From Chloroflexota bacterium (GTDB lineage Bacteria; Chloroflexota; Ktedonobacteria; Ktedonobacterales; Ktedonobacteraceae): DNA of 38,345 nucleotides. The notes under the pieces are model-generated. The model made no database searches and was not told where the DNA came from. It worked only from the letters and a program-made list of their open reading frames with translations. The DNA is taken from positions 1 through 38,345 of the forward strand of contig VBHI01000205.1 of assembly GCA_005881495.1 (NCBI GenBank), given 5' to 3'. How positions within the stretch are numbered: position 1 is the stretch's first letter; each line of letters opens with the position of its first letter. A program made the translations under genes and the position numbers. Shown here one piece after another: positions 1 to 8,490 of this stretch.

Positions 1-10
1 CGAAAGGACT

Positions 11-191
11 TGGTACAGCCCAATTGGAATTTAGCGGCAGAGCGATCTGCTTGAAGGGTCAATTGTGCCCACAGTATATAATAAGCGTCCCATTCATTAT
101 AGAGGTGAGAGGCACTGGCATAGCCTAATTGGGATTTAGCGGCAGAGCGATCTGCTTGATGGGTCAATTATGCCCTCAGTATATAATGAGC
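11..191. repeat. Tandem duplication of a 76-bp leader segment (copies at 11-86 and 116-191)
   Basis: Two copies of a 76-base segment lie exactly 105 bases apart and differ at only a few positions. Each contains a short inverted repeat (GCAGA-GCGA-TCTGC) and ends at a possible start codon followed by similar codons: GTG at 65 in copy 1 and ATG at 170 in copy 2. Copy 1 reads only briefly before a stop codon near 137. The simplest reading is a local duplication of a gene's 5' region, with one copy degenerate. A paired regulatory site is an alternative. Confidence 0.75.
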
Positions 192-403
192 ATTTTAAAC
201 TCGGTGTCAGTATTCATCTGCTGGCGGGGATTGCCATCTTCGCCACATCCTCTGAAAGCGTCCTGGGGAATATTATCATTGCGCTGACGGCAATAGAAGT
301 AATGGTAGGGATGGTCATTGCCATCCCAGGGGCGTTGCTGGGTATATCCTTGCGTATATGGCTTTTAGGAAGGCCTTCAACACCCCTCCATACCAAGAAG
401 TAG
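170..403 (+). CDS. Small hydrophobic hypothetical protein, possibly two membrane segments
   Basis: I do not recognise this 77-residue protein. It has hydrophobic stretches at about residues 11-28 and 33-57 and a basic end, so a two-pass membrane protein is plausible. The start lies inside the second copy of the duplicated leader. There is no strong Shine-Dalgarno sequence: GATGGG sits upstream but is weak. The reading frame could be chance, because it is short and no neighbour is obviously co-transcribed. The next 195 bases to the LysM gene hold nothing I can support. Confidence 0.35.
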   Translation: MPSVYNEHFKLGVSIHLLAGIAIFATSSESVLGNIIIALTAIEVMVGMVIAIPGALLGISLRIWLLGRPSTPLHTKK

Positions 404-598
404 CACTGGACGCGAGATAGGAATCTTTACAGAAAATCAGCTTCGTGATATGGTAGCAATAGAGAATGCATAGCTGGGGCTTATGTGACCAACGGATAGA
501 TACCCAGAATCAAGAGATGTGTTCTTCTCGTTATTTCCTCTTCCCTTGCTCGGATGCCGAGTCGAAGACTGATCTCAAGAACAAATAAGGAGGATCAA

Positions 599-1009
599 AT
601 GGCTCAAGCTACACCCGGTTCAAACTACACGGTGCAACCGGGAGATACGCTCTACTCCATAGCACAGCGGGCCTATGGCGATGGCAACAAATGGCAGATA
701 ATCTATGATGCGAACAAACAGGTGATCGGTAGCAACCCGAACCTCCTCCGTCCAGGAGAGGTACTCTACATCCCGCCAGTCACACCGCCACCGCAGCCCA
801 AGACATGCAAAGTGACGGCCGCTCAAGGCCTGAACATTCGCGCTGCACCCACCAGCCAGTCAGCCCTCATTACCAGCTACCCTATCGGAACTGTCCTCAA
901 TTACGTCGAAGTCGTGATTGGGGAGAACGTGGCTGGGAATCCCTACTGGGGTCACTCAGAGCAGGGGCATTACTACTGGATGGGCGGGACAGACCACCCG
1001 AACGGGTAA
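599..1009 (+). CDS. LysM and SH3-like domain protein without signal peptide
   Basis: This is a 136-residue protein. I chose the ATG at 599 because AAGGAGG at 587-593 sits 5 bases upstream; an earlier in-frame ATG at 554 has no such site. Residues about 9-60 form a LysM domain ([20 protein letters not shown] at its start, then a [14 protein letters not shown] end), the fold that binds N-acetylglucosamine chains of peptidoglycan. Residues about 68-135 resemble a bacterial SH3 domain (the LNIRAAPT motif). No signal peptide or membrane segment is visible, so export by the normal Sec route is not supported. Proteins of this kind also occur in phage-tail-like structures or may be released by lysis, but nothing nearby supports that here. 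It appears monocistronic. Confidence 0.8.
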   Translation: MAQATPGSNYTVQPGDTLYSIAQRAYGDGNKWQIIYDANKQVIGSNPNLLRPGEVLYIPPVTPPPQPKTCKVTAAQGLNIRAAPTSQSALITSYPIGTVLNYVEVVIGENVAGNPYWGHSEQGHYYWMGGTDHPNG

Positions 1010-1236
1010 CTGGCGCGCAGTCACAGACCTGGTCCACTGAGGCTGAGATACATCCATACGAGGAATGGATGACCCAGCCTCCACTATATGCTTCCAGGTA
1101 GGGGGTGCGGAGATGTGATACCATGAGAAGGAGAGAATGTTGCGACCTAATTAACGCCCGGGTTTGAATGGTCTTGCCACATCATCATCTTGGAAGCATT
1201 TAGCAACATTGATTATATATCCGTCTGGAGGTTCTT

Positions 1237-3960
1237 ATGACCAAGAACTCCCGATCTAGAGTCCCCCTCCTGGTGCAAGACTTGCAGTGCGAATACCAGG
1301 ACAACCCGCTGGGTATTGATGTCGTCCAGCCTCGTTTGAGTTGGAAGCTCGCTTCCGAGCAGCGTGGCGTGGCGCAGTCGGCGTACCAGATTCGGGTCAC
1401 GGATACAAGCGATGTCCTCTGGGAAACCGGCAAGGTCCTCTCTCACCAATCGATCCATGTGCCTTACGGAGGATCCGACCTCCGCTCCGGTCAGCGCTGC
1501 ACCTGGCGGGTGTGTGTCTGGGACGGCAACGACCAGCCATCTGCCTGGAGTGAGGCGGCGTGGTGGGAAATGGGCCTGCTGCATCCGATCGATTGGCACG
1601 CGCACTGGATCGAACCTGGCTGGCAGGAAGACCCCAACGCCGAGCTTCCCTGTCCCTACCTGCGCACCACCTTTTCGGTGGATGGACCTGTCTCCTCAGC
1701 ACGCGCGTATATCACCTCACTTGGCTTATACGAACTCTTCCTCAACGGACAGCGCGTCGGGGACGCCTACTTCACTCCTGGCTATACCAGCTACCACCGA
1801 CGGCTCCAGTACCAAACCTACGACATCACAGCACTGCTCCAGGAAAATGAGAATGCTCTTGGCGTGATTCTGGGGAATGGATGGTACCGGGGCAAGTCGG
1901 GAGCCTTTTCCCAGCGCAACACCTACGGCGAGCGCCTGGCCCTGCTCGTACAACTCTACATCCGCTACGCTGATGGCCACGAACAGCTCGTCCTTTCAGA
2001 CGAAGGCTGGAAAGCGACCACTGGTCCCATTCTCAGCTCGGATTTGCAAGCGGGCGAAGTCTACGATGCGCGCCTGGAGATGCCCGGTTGGAATAAGCCA
2101 GGATTCGATGCCAGCCAGTGGCAGGCGGTGTCGGCGGCCTCTGACCGCACGGACCATCTGGTGGCGACGAATGGACCGCTGGTGTGGCCGCACGAGGAAA
2201 TCACGCCGATCGCTCTCTTGAGGACGCCCAAGGGCGAAACGGTGGTCGATATGGGGCAAAACTTTGCCGGGGTCGTGCGCTTCAGCGTCCAGGGACCAGC
2301 GGGGACGACCGTCAGGCTCCAGCATGGGGAAACGCTGGATGCACATGGCAATTTCACCATCGCCCATTTGCAGTTTGCCTCTCGCAAAGCACCCCAACGC
2401 TGGCAAGAAGTGCGCTACACGCTCAAAGGGGAGGCAGAGGAGGTGTACACGCCGCATTTCACCTTTCATGGCTTCCGCTATGTGAAGGTGGAAGGGTTCC
2501 CCGGCATGCCGAGAATTGAGCAGTTCACGGGGCTGGCCCTGTATTCAGATCTGCCACAGACAGGAACCTTCGAGTGCTCTGACCCGTTGATCAACCGGCT
2601 CCAGCAGAACATTCTGTGGAGTCAAAAAAGCAACTTTCTTGAGATTCCCACCGACTGTCCAACCCGGGAACGAGCCGGCTGGACGGGCGATATCCAGGTC
2701 TTTGCGCGCACCGGTTCCTTCCTCATGCAGACGGCTGGCTTTTTGAGCAAATGGTTGAAAGACCTGGCGATAGAGCAAGCGGCGGATGGACAAGTCGCCA
2801 ATATCGTTCCCAGCCCACAGCGAGCCAGACCAGGAAAAGCGGCAAGAGGAATACTCGGGGTGATGGAGGGGTCGGCTGGCTGGGGAGATGCCGCGGTGAT
2901 CGTTCCCTGGACCCTCTATCAATGGTACGGGGATCAGCGGGTGTTGGAACAGCAGTACGCGAGCATGAAAGCCTGGGTCGAGTATATGCGCAAGCAAGCC
3001 AAAAAACAGCCTTGGATCCGGCGCATCAATCCGATCTCCTGGAGAAAGCAGGAAAAACGCTCACGCCAGCCTTATATCTGGGATACCAACTTCCATTTCG
3101 GCGAGTGGCTCGAACCAGACGAGAGTTTTGGACCGAAGCTGGCGATCGGGATGCTCAAACACCTGGTCTTCTCGGCGCCGCTGGTCGCGACGGCCTACTT
3201 TGCCAACTCGACGCGCTTGTTGGCACAGACGGCGCGCGTCCTGGGCAAGGACGACGACGCGCGGGAATACGAGGCGCTCCATCGGCGGATCAAGGAGGCC
3301 TATCGTGCCGTGTTCATCCACCAGGATGGTCGGATACGACCGGAGAAGCAAGCCTCCTATGTCCGCGCCCTGGCATTAGACCTGGTGCCCCCGACACTGC
3401 AACGAGCCGCGGTAGACCACCTGGTGAGGCTGATTCAGGAAAACGACGATCATCTGGGCACGGGATTTCTGTCCACCCCGTTCCTGTGTCACGTCCTCAG
3501 TGAGAACGGCCGGTTGGAGGTCGCTTATGCCCTGCTCAAGCAGGACACCATTCCTTCCTGGCTCTACGAGGTCAAAAAGGGAGCCACCACCATCTGGGAG
3601 GCCTGGGATGGGATAGGGGAGGATGGTACCCCCAAAGGATCGCTGAACCATTATTCACGGCCGCGTCCCGGTGGGGGTCTCACCGCCGCCTCCGCGCGCT
3701 ACCACTCCCTCTATGGCGAGATTGCCTCCAGTTGGCAGATGCGGGATGGGAGATTCGCGCTCACCATCACGGTCCCTGCGAACACCACCGCAACCGTCTT
3801 CCTCCCAGGTGCAGAGGCCAAACAGGTGATGGAAGGCGGCCAGGGAGTGGAAACCGCGGAAGGGGTCATCCAGGTGAGCCAGGAGCAGGAGGCAACGGTC
3901 ATCGAAATAAGTTCTGGAACGTATGCCTTTGCCTACCCGTTCAGCAGAAACAACGAGTAA
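1237..3960 (+). CDS. Alpha-L-rhamnosidase, glycoside hydrolase family 78
   Basis: This 907-residue protein matches the full GH78 layout: N-terminal beta domains that bind substrate (about 15-340), a central (alpha/alpha)6 catalytic barrel (about 440-800) and a C-terminal beta sandwich. The motif DCPTRERAGWTGD at 473-485 carries the expected general acid Glu478. The motif IWEAWDG around 786-792 carries Glu788, the position of the general base. GH78 enzymes remove terminal alpha-L-rhamnose from plant glycosides and rhamnogalacturonans with inversion. No signal peptide is visible, so it probably acts inside the cell on imported rhamno-oligosaccharides. The start ATG has GGAGG at 1227-1231, 5 bases upstream. 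No transporter or other sugar gene adjoins it, so the substrate cannot be inferred from context. Confidence 0.93.
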   Translation: MTKNSRSRVPLLVQDLQCEYQDNPLGIDVVQPRLSWKLASEQRGVAQSAYQIRVTDTSDVLWETGKVLSHQSIHVPYGGSDLRSGQRCTWRVCVWDGNDQPSAWSEAAWWEMGLLHPIDWHAHWIEPGWQEDPNAELPCPYLRTTFSVDGPVSSARAYITSLGLYELFLNGQRVGDAYFTPGYTSYHRRLQYQTYDITALLQENENALGVILGNGWYRGKSGAFSQRNTYGERLALLVQLYIRYADGHEQLVLSDEGWKATTGPILSSDLQAGEVYDARLEMPGWNKPGFDASQWQAVSAASDRTDHLVATNGPLVWPHEEITPIALLRTPKGETVVDMGQNFAGVVRFSVQGPAGTTVRLQHGETLDAHGNFTIAHLQFASRKAPQRWQEVRYTLKGEAEEVYTPHFTFHGFRYVKVEGFPGMPRIEQFTGLALYSDLPQTGTFECSDPLINRLQQNILWSQKSNFLEIPTDCPTRERAGWTGDIQVFARTGSFLMQTAGFLSKWLKDLAIEQAADGQVANIVPSPQRARPGKAARGILGVMEGSAGWGDAAVIVPWTLYQWYGDQRVLEQQYASMKAWVEYMRKQAKKQPWIRRINPISWRKQEKRSRQPYIWDTNFHFGEWLEPDESFGPKLAIGMLKHLVFSAPLVATAYFANSTRLLAQTARVLGKDDDAREYEALHRRIKEAYRAVFIHQDGRIRPEKQASYVRALALDLVPPTLQRAAVDHLVRLIQENDDHLGTGFLSTPFLCHVLSENGRLEVAYALLKQDTIPSWLYEVKKGATTIWEAWDGIGEDGTPKGSLNHYSRPRPGGGLTAASARYHSLYGEIASSWQMRDGRFALTITVPANTTATVFLPGAEAKQVMEGGQGVETAEGVIQVSQEQEATVIEISSGTYAFAYPFSRNNE

Positions 3961-4222
3961 GAAGCTGGACTTTCTCTGAAAATAGAACCTCGACCTCGCC
4001 TGGGAGCCTCCTGCAGTGACGGGCGTGTGATGGAGAAGCTTCCTTTCGTGACGGCCATGTGAGGCCACTCCCCTATACTTCTGACAAGAGGGAATGGCTC
4101 TGTCCGAGAGGCTGGCGAGAAGTGCTTCCAGGTGAGGGAGCACGCCACACGGGAGTGGGGGCTGCACACGGAAGTCGCGGCTTGTGGCGCGAAGCAGACA
4201 CCACTCTCACGGGAGGTAAATT

Positions 4223-4633
4223 ATGTCTACAATTATAGAGAAAGCAATCTTTCCTGATCTCAGGAAAGAGCAATGTATCGCTCTAACGACGTTCCGCAAG
4301 ACAGGGGAAGCCGTAACGACACCGGTGGTGTTCGCTCAAAGTCATGGGACGATCTATGTCGGAACACGCGCGGACGCAGGCAAGCTCAAACGCCTTCGCC
4401 GAAGCGGGCGCGTCACGCTCGCCCTGTGTACCTACAGCGGCAAAGTCACCGGAGCGGTGATCGCGGGAAAGGCTCGCATTCTGACGGAGCCTCAGGAGTG
4501 TACAGCGGCTTCGACCGCACTGGCAAAGAAATACGGCTTCATGCTCCCTCTCACTAGAAATGCTTGGCGCCTGCTTCACCGGAAGGCGAAAGTTGATGAA
4601 GTCTACATTGCTATCGAACCCATTTCAGGCTGA
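4223..4633 (+). CDS. PPOX-class split-barrel flavin/F420-dependent oxidoreductase
   Basis: This 136-residue protein has the small split beta-barrel layout of the pyridoxamine 5'-phosphate oxidase-like superfamily: an N-terminal strand region (QCIALTTFRKTGEAVTTPV), then the GTIYVGTRADAGKLKRL segment typical of PPOX-class F420-dependent proteins, then a strand with VTLALCTYSGKVTG. Members use FMN, F420 or haem, and which one cannot be read with certainty. The KLKRL segment is common in F420-binding members. GGGAGG at 4211-4216 precedes the ATG. It lies 69 bases before another split-barrel gene on the same strand, so the two may be co-transcribed. The 262 bases between the rhamnosidase and this gene show no gene. 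Confidence 0.8.
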   Translation: MSTIIEKAIFPDLRKEQCIALTTFRKTGEAVTTPVVFAQSHGTIYVGTRADAGKLKRLRRSGRVTLALCTYSGKVTGAVIAGKARILTEPQECTAASTALAKKYGFMLPLTRNAWRLLHRKAKVDEVYIAIEPISG

Positions 4634-4702
4634 ACCTGACACGTTCCACGGGATGCAGAGCTGTGAGCGTCTCGGAATAGTAAACCGAAGGATGAGAAAT
4701 TG

Positions 4703-5185
4703 ATGCGAAGCGACTTCACTCGCTGGTTGTACCGTGGGCAGCGACCCAACTGGATCGCGAGGATGGTGAATAGAGCGTGGGCCACTGTCGCCTCGTCAGG
4801 CGTCGCGTCCAACTACTTGGTGACCTTGGAAGTGACCGGACGCAAGTCCGGGCGGACGGTCTCGCTGCCGATGGTGGTGGCCGTCGTCGATGGACAGCGG
4901 TACCTGGTGTCGATGCTCGGAGAGAACGTGCACTGGGTCCACAACGTCCGTGCCGCCGGGGGAAGAGCGGTGCTCCGGAGCGGCGGTCGTGAGGAGGTCC
5001 ACCTCGAAGAGGTTCCCGCCGACCAGCGCGCCCCCATCTTGAAGGCGTACCTGCAGCGAGCGCCGGGAGCACGCCCCCACGTGTCCGTGAACAAGGATGC
5101 ACCAATTGCGGAATTCGAAAAGGTTGCCACGGCATTTCCAGTCTTCCGGGTGATGAGGAATGTCCATGCAAATCCAAGAGCCTGA
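4703..5185 (+). CDS. DDN-type F420H2-dependent nitroreductase/quinone reductase family protein
   Basis: This 160-residue protein matches the deazaflavin-dependent nitroreductase (DDN) family. It has an N-terminal helix region, then the family's GRKSGRTVSLPM stretch (residues about 46-57), followed by the strands VVDGQRYLVSM and GENVHWVHNVRAAG. In characterised members this part binds F420. They reduce quinones or nitro compounds with F420H2. The ATG at 4703 directly follows a TTG that could also start in frame. I prefer the ATG because GAAGGA at 4687-4692 is 10 bases upstream. The gene looks more GC-rich at third codon positions than its neighbours, which hints at separate acquisition, but I did not compute this. 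Confidence 0.85.
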   Translation: MRSDFTRWLYRGQRPNWIARMVNRAWATVASSGVASNYLVTLEVTGRKSGRTVSLPMVVAVVDGQRYLVSMLGENVHWVHNVRAAGGRAVLRSGGREEVHLEEVPADQRAPILKAYLQRAPGARPHVSVNKDAPIAEFEKVATAFPVFRVMRNVHANPRA

Positions 5186-5271
5186 GCCCCTTCAGGCGAG
5201 GCTGGGAGCCGCGTGTCAGGTGACATCAGTGACAAGGGCGCATCCGTGTTTTGTGGGCCAAGTCGAGGTAT

Positions 5272-5304
5272 TCGGCAGACAGGTCTTGAAAGCCCCGCCC
5301 CTAC
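5272..5304 (-). repeat. Degenerate REP-like hairpin element with GTAG head
   Basis: On the minus strand GTAG at 5304-5301 is followed by GGGCGGGGC, a TTTC turn and an imperfect complementary arm (AAGACCTGTCTGCC). The arms pair only partly. It is included because its head and arm closely resemble the better elements elsewhere in the window. Confidence 0.45.
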
Positions 5305-5324
5305 AAATGTAGGCACAAAGGTAC

Positions 5325-5353
5325 TTGACGTGCAACTGTTACTACTCTACTAT
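5325..5353 (+). promoter_or_regulatory. Sigma70-type promoter for the kinase gene
   Basis: TTGACG (5325-5330) and TACTAT (5348-5353) are separated by exactly 17 bases. They lie 35 bases upstream of the kinase start codon, giving a short leader of about 30 bases. Confidence 0.7.
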
Positions 5354-5388
5354 GAGGGAGGTTACTTTTTTTACATTGGGGTGATTTT

Positions 5389-7680
5389 ATGACTGACCGT
5401 GTGGGGCAGAAACTGGGGAACTATCGTCTCATCCAACTGATTGGGCAGGGTAGTGTGGCGGAAGTTTACCTGGGAGAACATATACGGCGCAAGACTCTGG
5501 CAGCGGTAAAAGTTTGGTATTACCAGTTAAGCAGTGAGGATATCAAGCGCTTTCAAGCTGAAGCAAGTCGCCTGGCGTTGTTGGCCCATCCGCATATCGT
5601 CTATCTATTGAAATATGGCGTTACGGATAGGCTGCCTTTTGTGGTGATGGAGTATGCGAACGAAAAGAGTTTGCGCCTGCGCTATCGCAGGGGAATGCAA
5701 CTTTCGCTGGCTACTGTTGTACCCATTGCAAGGCAACTGGCAGAGGCCCTGGAGTACGCGCACAATGCCGGTATCGTTCATGGAGATATCAAGCCAGAAA
5801 ATATGTTTTCCAGGCAGGGCAACGAGGTTTTGCTCAGTGATTTTAACATGGCGAGTATTGCGCTCAATTCTTACGCTCAATACAACAAGCTCGAAATGGC
5901 TTCCATCGTAGCGTATATGGCTCCTGAGCAGCTCCAGGGGCAGGTCGAGAAAGCCAGCGACCAGTATGCATTAGCGGTGGTCATCTATGAATGGCTAAGT
6001 GGGAAACTGCCATTTCGTGGTTCTTTTACCGAAGTGGCTACCCAGCACATGATTGTTCCCCCTGCTCCACTGCATACGATTGTGCCCACGATATCATCCA
6101 CGGTTGAAGAAGCCGTGCTCAGGGCTTTGGAAAAGGATCCGCACAAACGATTCAGGGGAGTACGCGAGTTTGTCGCTGTGCTCGAAGAGGCGACCGAGAA
6201 AAAGCCCTTACCGTTTTTCGGCCTGGGAGGAAATACGGCGCTTCCGGAAGAAAAACCTGGCCGCACTACAAACGATGCTTTCGCCGGTGCTACGAACACG
6301 TTTTCCCCAGATAGTTTTAACAAATACTGGCAGGTTATCGCCTTTTGTGACCTGGATATCCAGCGCAATCCGCGCGATCCAATGGTCTATAGCGAGCGCG
6401 GAGACGCTTACTATATGCTTGAAGAGTATGAACGGGCCATTCTAGATTATAGTTATGCGTTGTCCCTGGATAGCAAATGTATTCCCGCTTATTGCAATCG
6501 CGGTCTGGCCTATTCGCATCTTGAGGAGTATAAGCGGGCTATCGCGGATTTTACTCGCGCCATAGAAATAGATGCCAACGATGTATCCTCGTACTATAAT
6601 CGCGGGAATGCCTACTCTCTCCTTGAAGATTACAAACGGGCTATTGCCGACTATGACAGTGTTCTCAGGCGCGATGATAGTCACGCTTTCGCCTACTATA
6701 ATCGGGGCAATGCCAAGGCTCACTGCCAGGAATACGAGCAGGCTATCGCCGATTATAGCCAGGCCATTGCCGTGGACCCTACCTATTTTGGGGCCTATTG
6801 CAATCGGGGCAGGGTGCACAGTCTGCTGAAGCAGCACGAGTCGGCGATTGCTGATTACTCGCGGGCCATTGAATTGGATCCCCAGCTGGGATGGGCCTAC
6901 AGCAGTCGAGGCGAAGCCTATTGCAGACTGAGAGAGTATAGAAAAGCTATCGATGATCTTGATCGCGCTATTAAAATGGACGACCAGGATGAGAACGCCT
7001 ATACGAACAGGGGGTTGGCGCATTTCTCCCTGAGGGAATATGAGAGCGCCATTGCCGACTATTCACGCGCGATTGCATTGGATGCTGAAAATGCCTGGTC
7101 ATATAGCAATCGAGGGCTGAGCTATTATCATCTGAAGGTATATGAGAAGGCTCTGCAAGATTGTTCCAGGGCGATTGAATTAAGCCCGCTCTTTGGCTGT
7201 GCATACGATAATCGCGGGACGATTTACCTGGCTATGGAGAGATTAGCGGAGGCCCGGGAAGACCTTCTCACCGGGTGGAGATTAACGCCGACGCATGCCA
7301 GTCACGGCTGGTTGGTCGAGTGGTCCGCCATGTGCCTGGCGCGACCCGATGAGGCGATGGCCACACGCCTGGAAGCGCTGGCGGAGATTGAGCCCGAGGA
7401 TTATATCGCCTATGTCTGCAGGGGAGTGGCGCTCTGGATACGCGGTGATTATGAGGGTGCGTTAATGGAATTGGAGCGAGCTATTCCGCTCGAACTCAAA
7501 GAGGATGCCTACTTCTGGAAAGGTATCGTTTGCGCCTTCATGGGGCGCGATGAGGAGGCCGCGGCGGCTCTCAAACAGGCGCTGGATTGGGGAGTGCCCG
7601 CGCTTTTGCAGGCGCCTCTTCACTGGCTCAAAGAAGATCGAGCAGGTTTTTACGAAGATTATGTTGTGCCCTTATTGTAG
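5389..7680 (+). CDS. Serine/threonine protein kinase with C-terminal TPR array
   Basis: This 763-residue protein has a Hanks-type kinase domain (about 12-265) followed by about twelve 34-residue TPR units (about 331-750). In the kinase, the glycine loop is IGQGSVAEVYLG (18-29), the ATP-binding lysine is Lys41, the catalytic loop is HGDIKPEN with Asp133, and the metal site is Asp151 in DFN rather than DFG. A MAPEQLQG motif follows. HGD in place of HRD makes it a non-RD kinase, so activation-loop phosphorylation is probably not its switch. No membrane segment is present, so the protein is likely cytoplasmic, with the TPRs as a partner-binding scaffold. The ATG is preceded by TGGGGTGA and a clear promoter. 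The gene ends just before a shared hairpin terminator. Confidence 0.93.
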   Translation: MTDRVGQKLGNYRLIQLIGQGSVAEVYLGEHIRRKTLAAVKVWYYQLSSEDIKRFQAEASRLALLAHPHIVYLLKYGVTDRLPFVVMEYANEKSLRLRYRRGMQLSLATVVPIARQLAEALEYAHNAGIVHGDIKPENMFSRQGNEVLLSDFNMASIALNSYAQYNKLEMASIVAYMAPEQLQGQVEKASDQYALAVVIYEWLSGKLPFRGSFTEVATQHMIVPPAPLHTIVPTISSTVEEAVLRALEKDPHKRFRGVREFVAVLEEATEKKPLPFFGLGGNTALPEEKPGRTTNDAFAGATNTFSPDSFNKYWQVIAFCDLDIQRNPRDPMVYSERGDAYYMLEEYERAILDYSYALSLDSKCIPAYCNRGLAYSHLEEYKRAIADFTRAIEIDANDVSSYYNRGNAYSLLEDYKRAIADYDSVLRRDDSHAFAYYNRGNAKAHCQEYEQAIADYSQAIAVDPTYFGAYCNRGRVHSLLKQHESAIADYSRAIELDPQLGWAYSSRGEAYCRLREYRKAIDDLDRAIKMDDQDENAYTNRGLAHFSLREYESAIADYSRAIALDAENAWSYSNRGLSYYHLKVYEKALQDCSRAIELSPLFGCAYDNRGTIYLAMERLAEAREDLLTGWRLTPTHASHGWLVEWSAMCLARPDEAMATRLEALAEIEPEDYIAYVCRGVALWIRGDYEGALMELERAIPLELKEDAYFWKGIVCAFMGRDEEAAAALKQALDWGVPALLQAPLHWLKEDRAGFYEDYVVPLL

Positions 7681-7687
7681 ATTCAAT

Positions 7688-7740
7688 AAAAATGTGCTGG
7701 CCGTTTGGTGATGGCATCACCAAACGGCCAGCACATTTTT
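7688..7740. terminator. Perfect 25-bp hairpin, bidirectional terminator
   Basis: The arms 7688-7712 and 7716-7740 are perfect reverse complements around a 3-base loop GGC. Each strand ends the hairpin with five T residues. It lies 8 bases after the kinase stop codon and 9 bases after the convergent glycosylase stop codon, so it can terminate both transcripts. Confidence 0.93.
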
Positions 7741-7748
7741 ATGGCAGG

Positions 7749-8396
7749 CTAAAACAGGGACATTTGCTCGGGCGGCTCTTCTTTTTTTGCTTTGGCGGCG
7801 GGTACCGCCTCCCGGGTTGAAGGCTCTGCCGCTGAACGTTCGGCTTCGGCAAGAACGAGGGGAATCTTTTTGAAGTCTTCGCGCAGGGCAATTTTGTAGC
7901 TCTCGGTGCGCAGAGCGGCGGCGGGATGAAACATTGGGATACAAATATAGCCGTTCATTTTACGCGGACGGCCATGAATGGCGCTGATCTTCTCGCCGCC
8001 GAAGAACTTTGACATTGAAATGCGCCCAAGGGTCACAATGACCTTCGGTTGAAGAGCGGCGATCTGCCGGTCAAGATAATCATTGCAGGCGCTAATTTCA
8101 GCGGGCAACGGGTCACGATTCTCAGGTGGCCGGCACTTGACGACGTTGGTAATAAACACGTCTGAGCGTTTCAGGCCAATGTTTTTGAGCAGATCTTCCA
8201 GTAATTGTCCAGAGGGGCCGACAAATGGGCGCCCTTGTTTATCTTCGTGGAATCCAGGACCTTCACCAATAAATAGTATTTTGGTATGTGGATCTCCTTC
8301 CCCTGGGACGGCTTTTATGCGGCCTTTGCAGAGATCACATTTTGAGCAGGTTGAGACCTCCGCGGCTATCTCTTTCAGCGTCTCCTCTGAAGACAT
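7749..8396 (-). CDS. Family-4 uracil-DNA glycosylase with iron-sulfur cluster
   Basis: This 215-residue enzyme removes uracil from DNA in base-excision repair. Motif GEGPGFHED at 44-52 is the family's water-activating and uracil-binding loop, and MFHPAAALR at 155-163 is the DNA-intercalating motif. Four cysteines, Cys17, Cys20, Cys88 and Cys104, sit where family-4 enzymes hold a 4Fe-4S cluster. After about residue 185 the protein becomes a low-complexity Ala/Glu/Lys/Pro linker and ends in QMSLF (211-215), which resembles a bacterial sliding-clamp-binding motif. AGAGG upstream supports the ATG at 8396. It is the last gene of the minus-strand cluster, separated from pnp by a strong hairpin. Confidence 0.93.
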   Translation of the reverse strand: MSSEETLKEIAAEVSTCSKCDLCKGRIKAVPGEGDPHTKILFIGEGPGFHEDKQGRPFVGPSGQLLEDLLKNIGLKRSDVFITNVVKCRPPENRDPLPAEISACNDYLDRQIAALQPKVIVTLGRISMSKFFGGEKISAIHGRPRKMNGYICIPMFHPAAALRTESYKIALREDFKKIPLVLAEAERSAAEPSTREAVPAAKAKKEEPPEQMSLF

Positions 8397-8434
8397 ATCT
8401 CTATACCTCTTTTCAAAAAATAGGAGTTAAAGCG

Positions 8435-8481
8435 TGTCGAATGCGCTGCCGGCGGCAATGCTGGCGGCAGCGCATTCGACA
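8435..8481 (-). terminator. 17-bp hairpin downstream of pnp
   Basis: The arms 8435-8451 and 8465-8481 pair perfectly around a 13-base loop. It begins 10 bases after the pnp stop codon. A run of six T residues follows only about 15 bases later on the minus strand, so it may act as an mRNA-stabilising 3' hairpin or a partial terminator that lets some transcription reach the glycosylase gene. Confidence 0.75.
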
Positions 8482-8490
8482 GACTCATTT

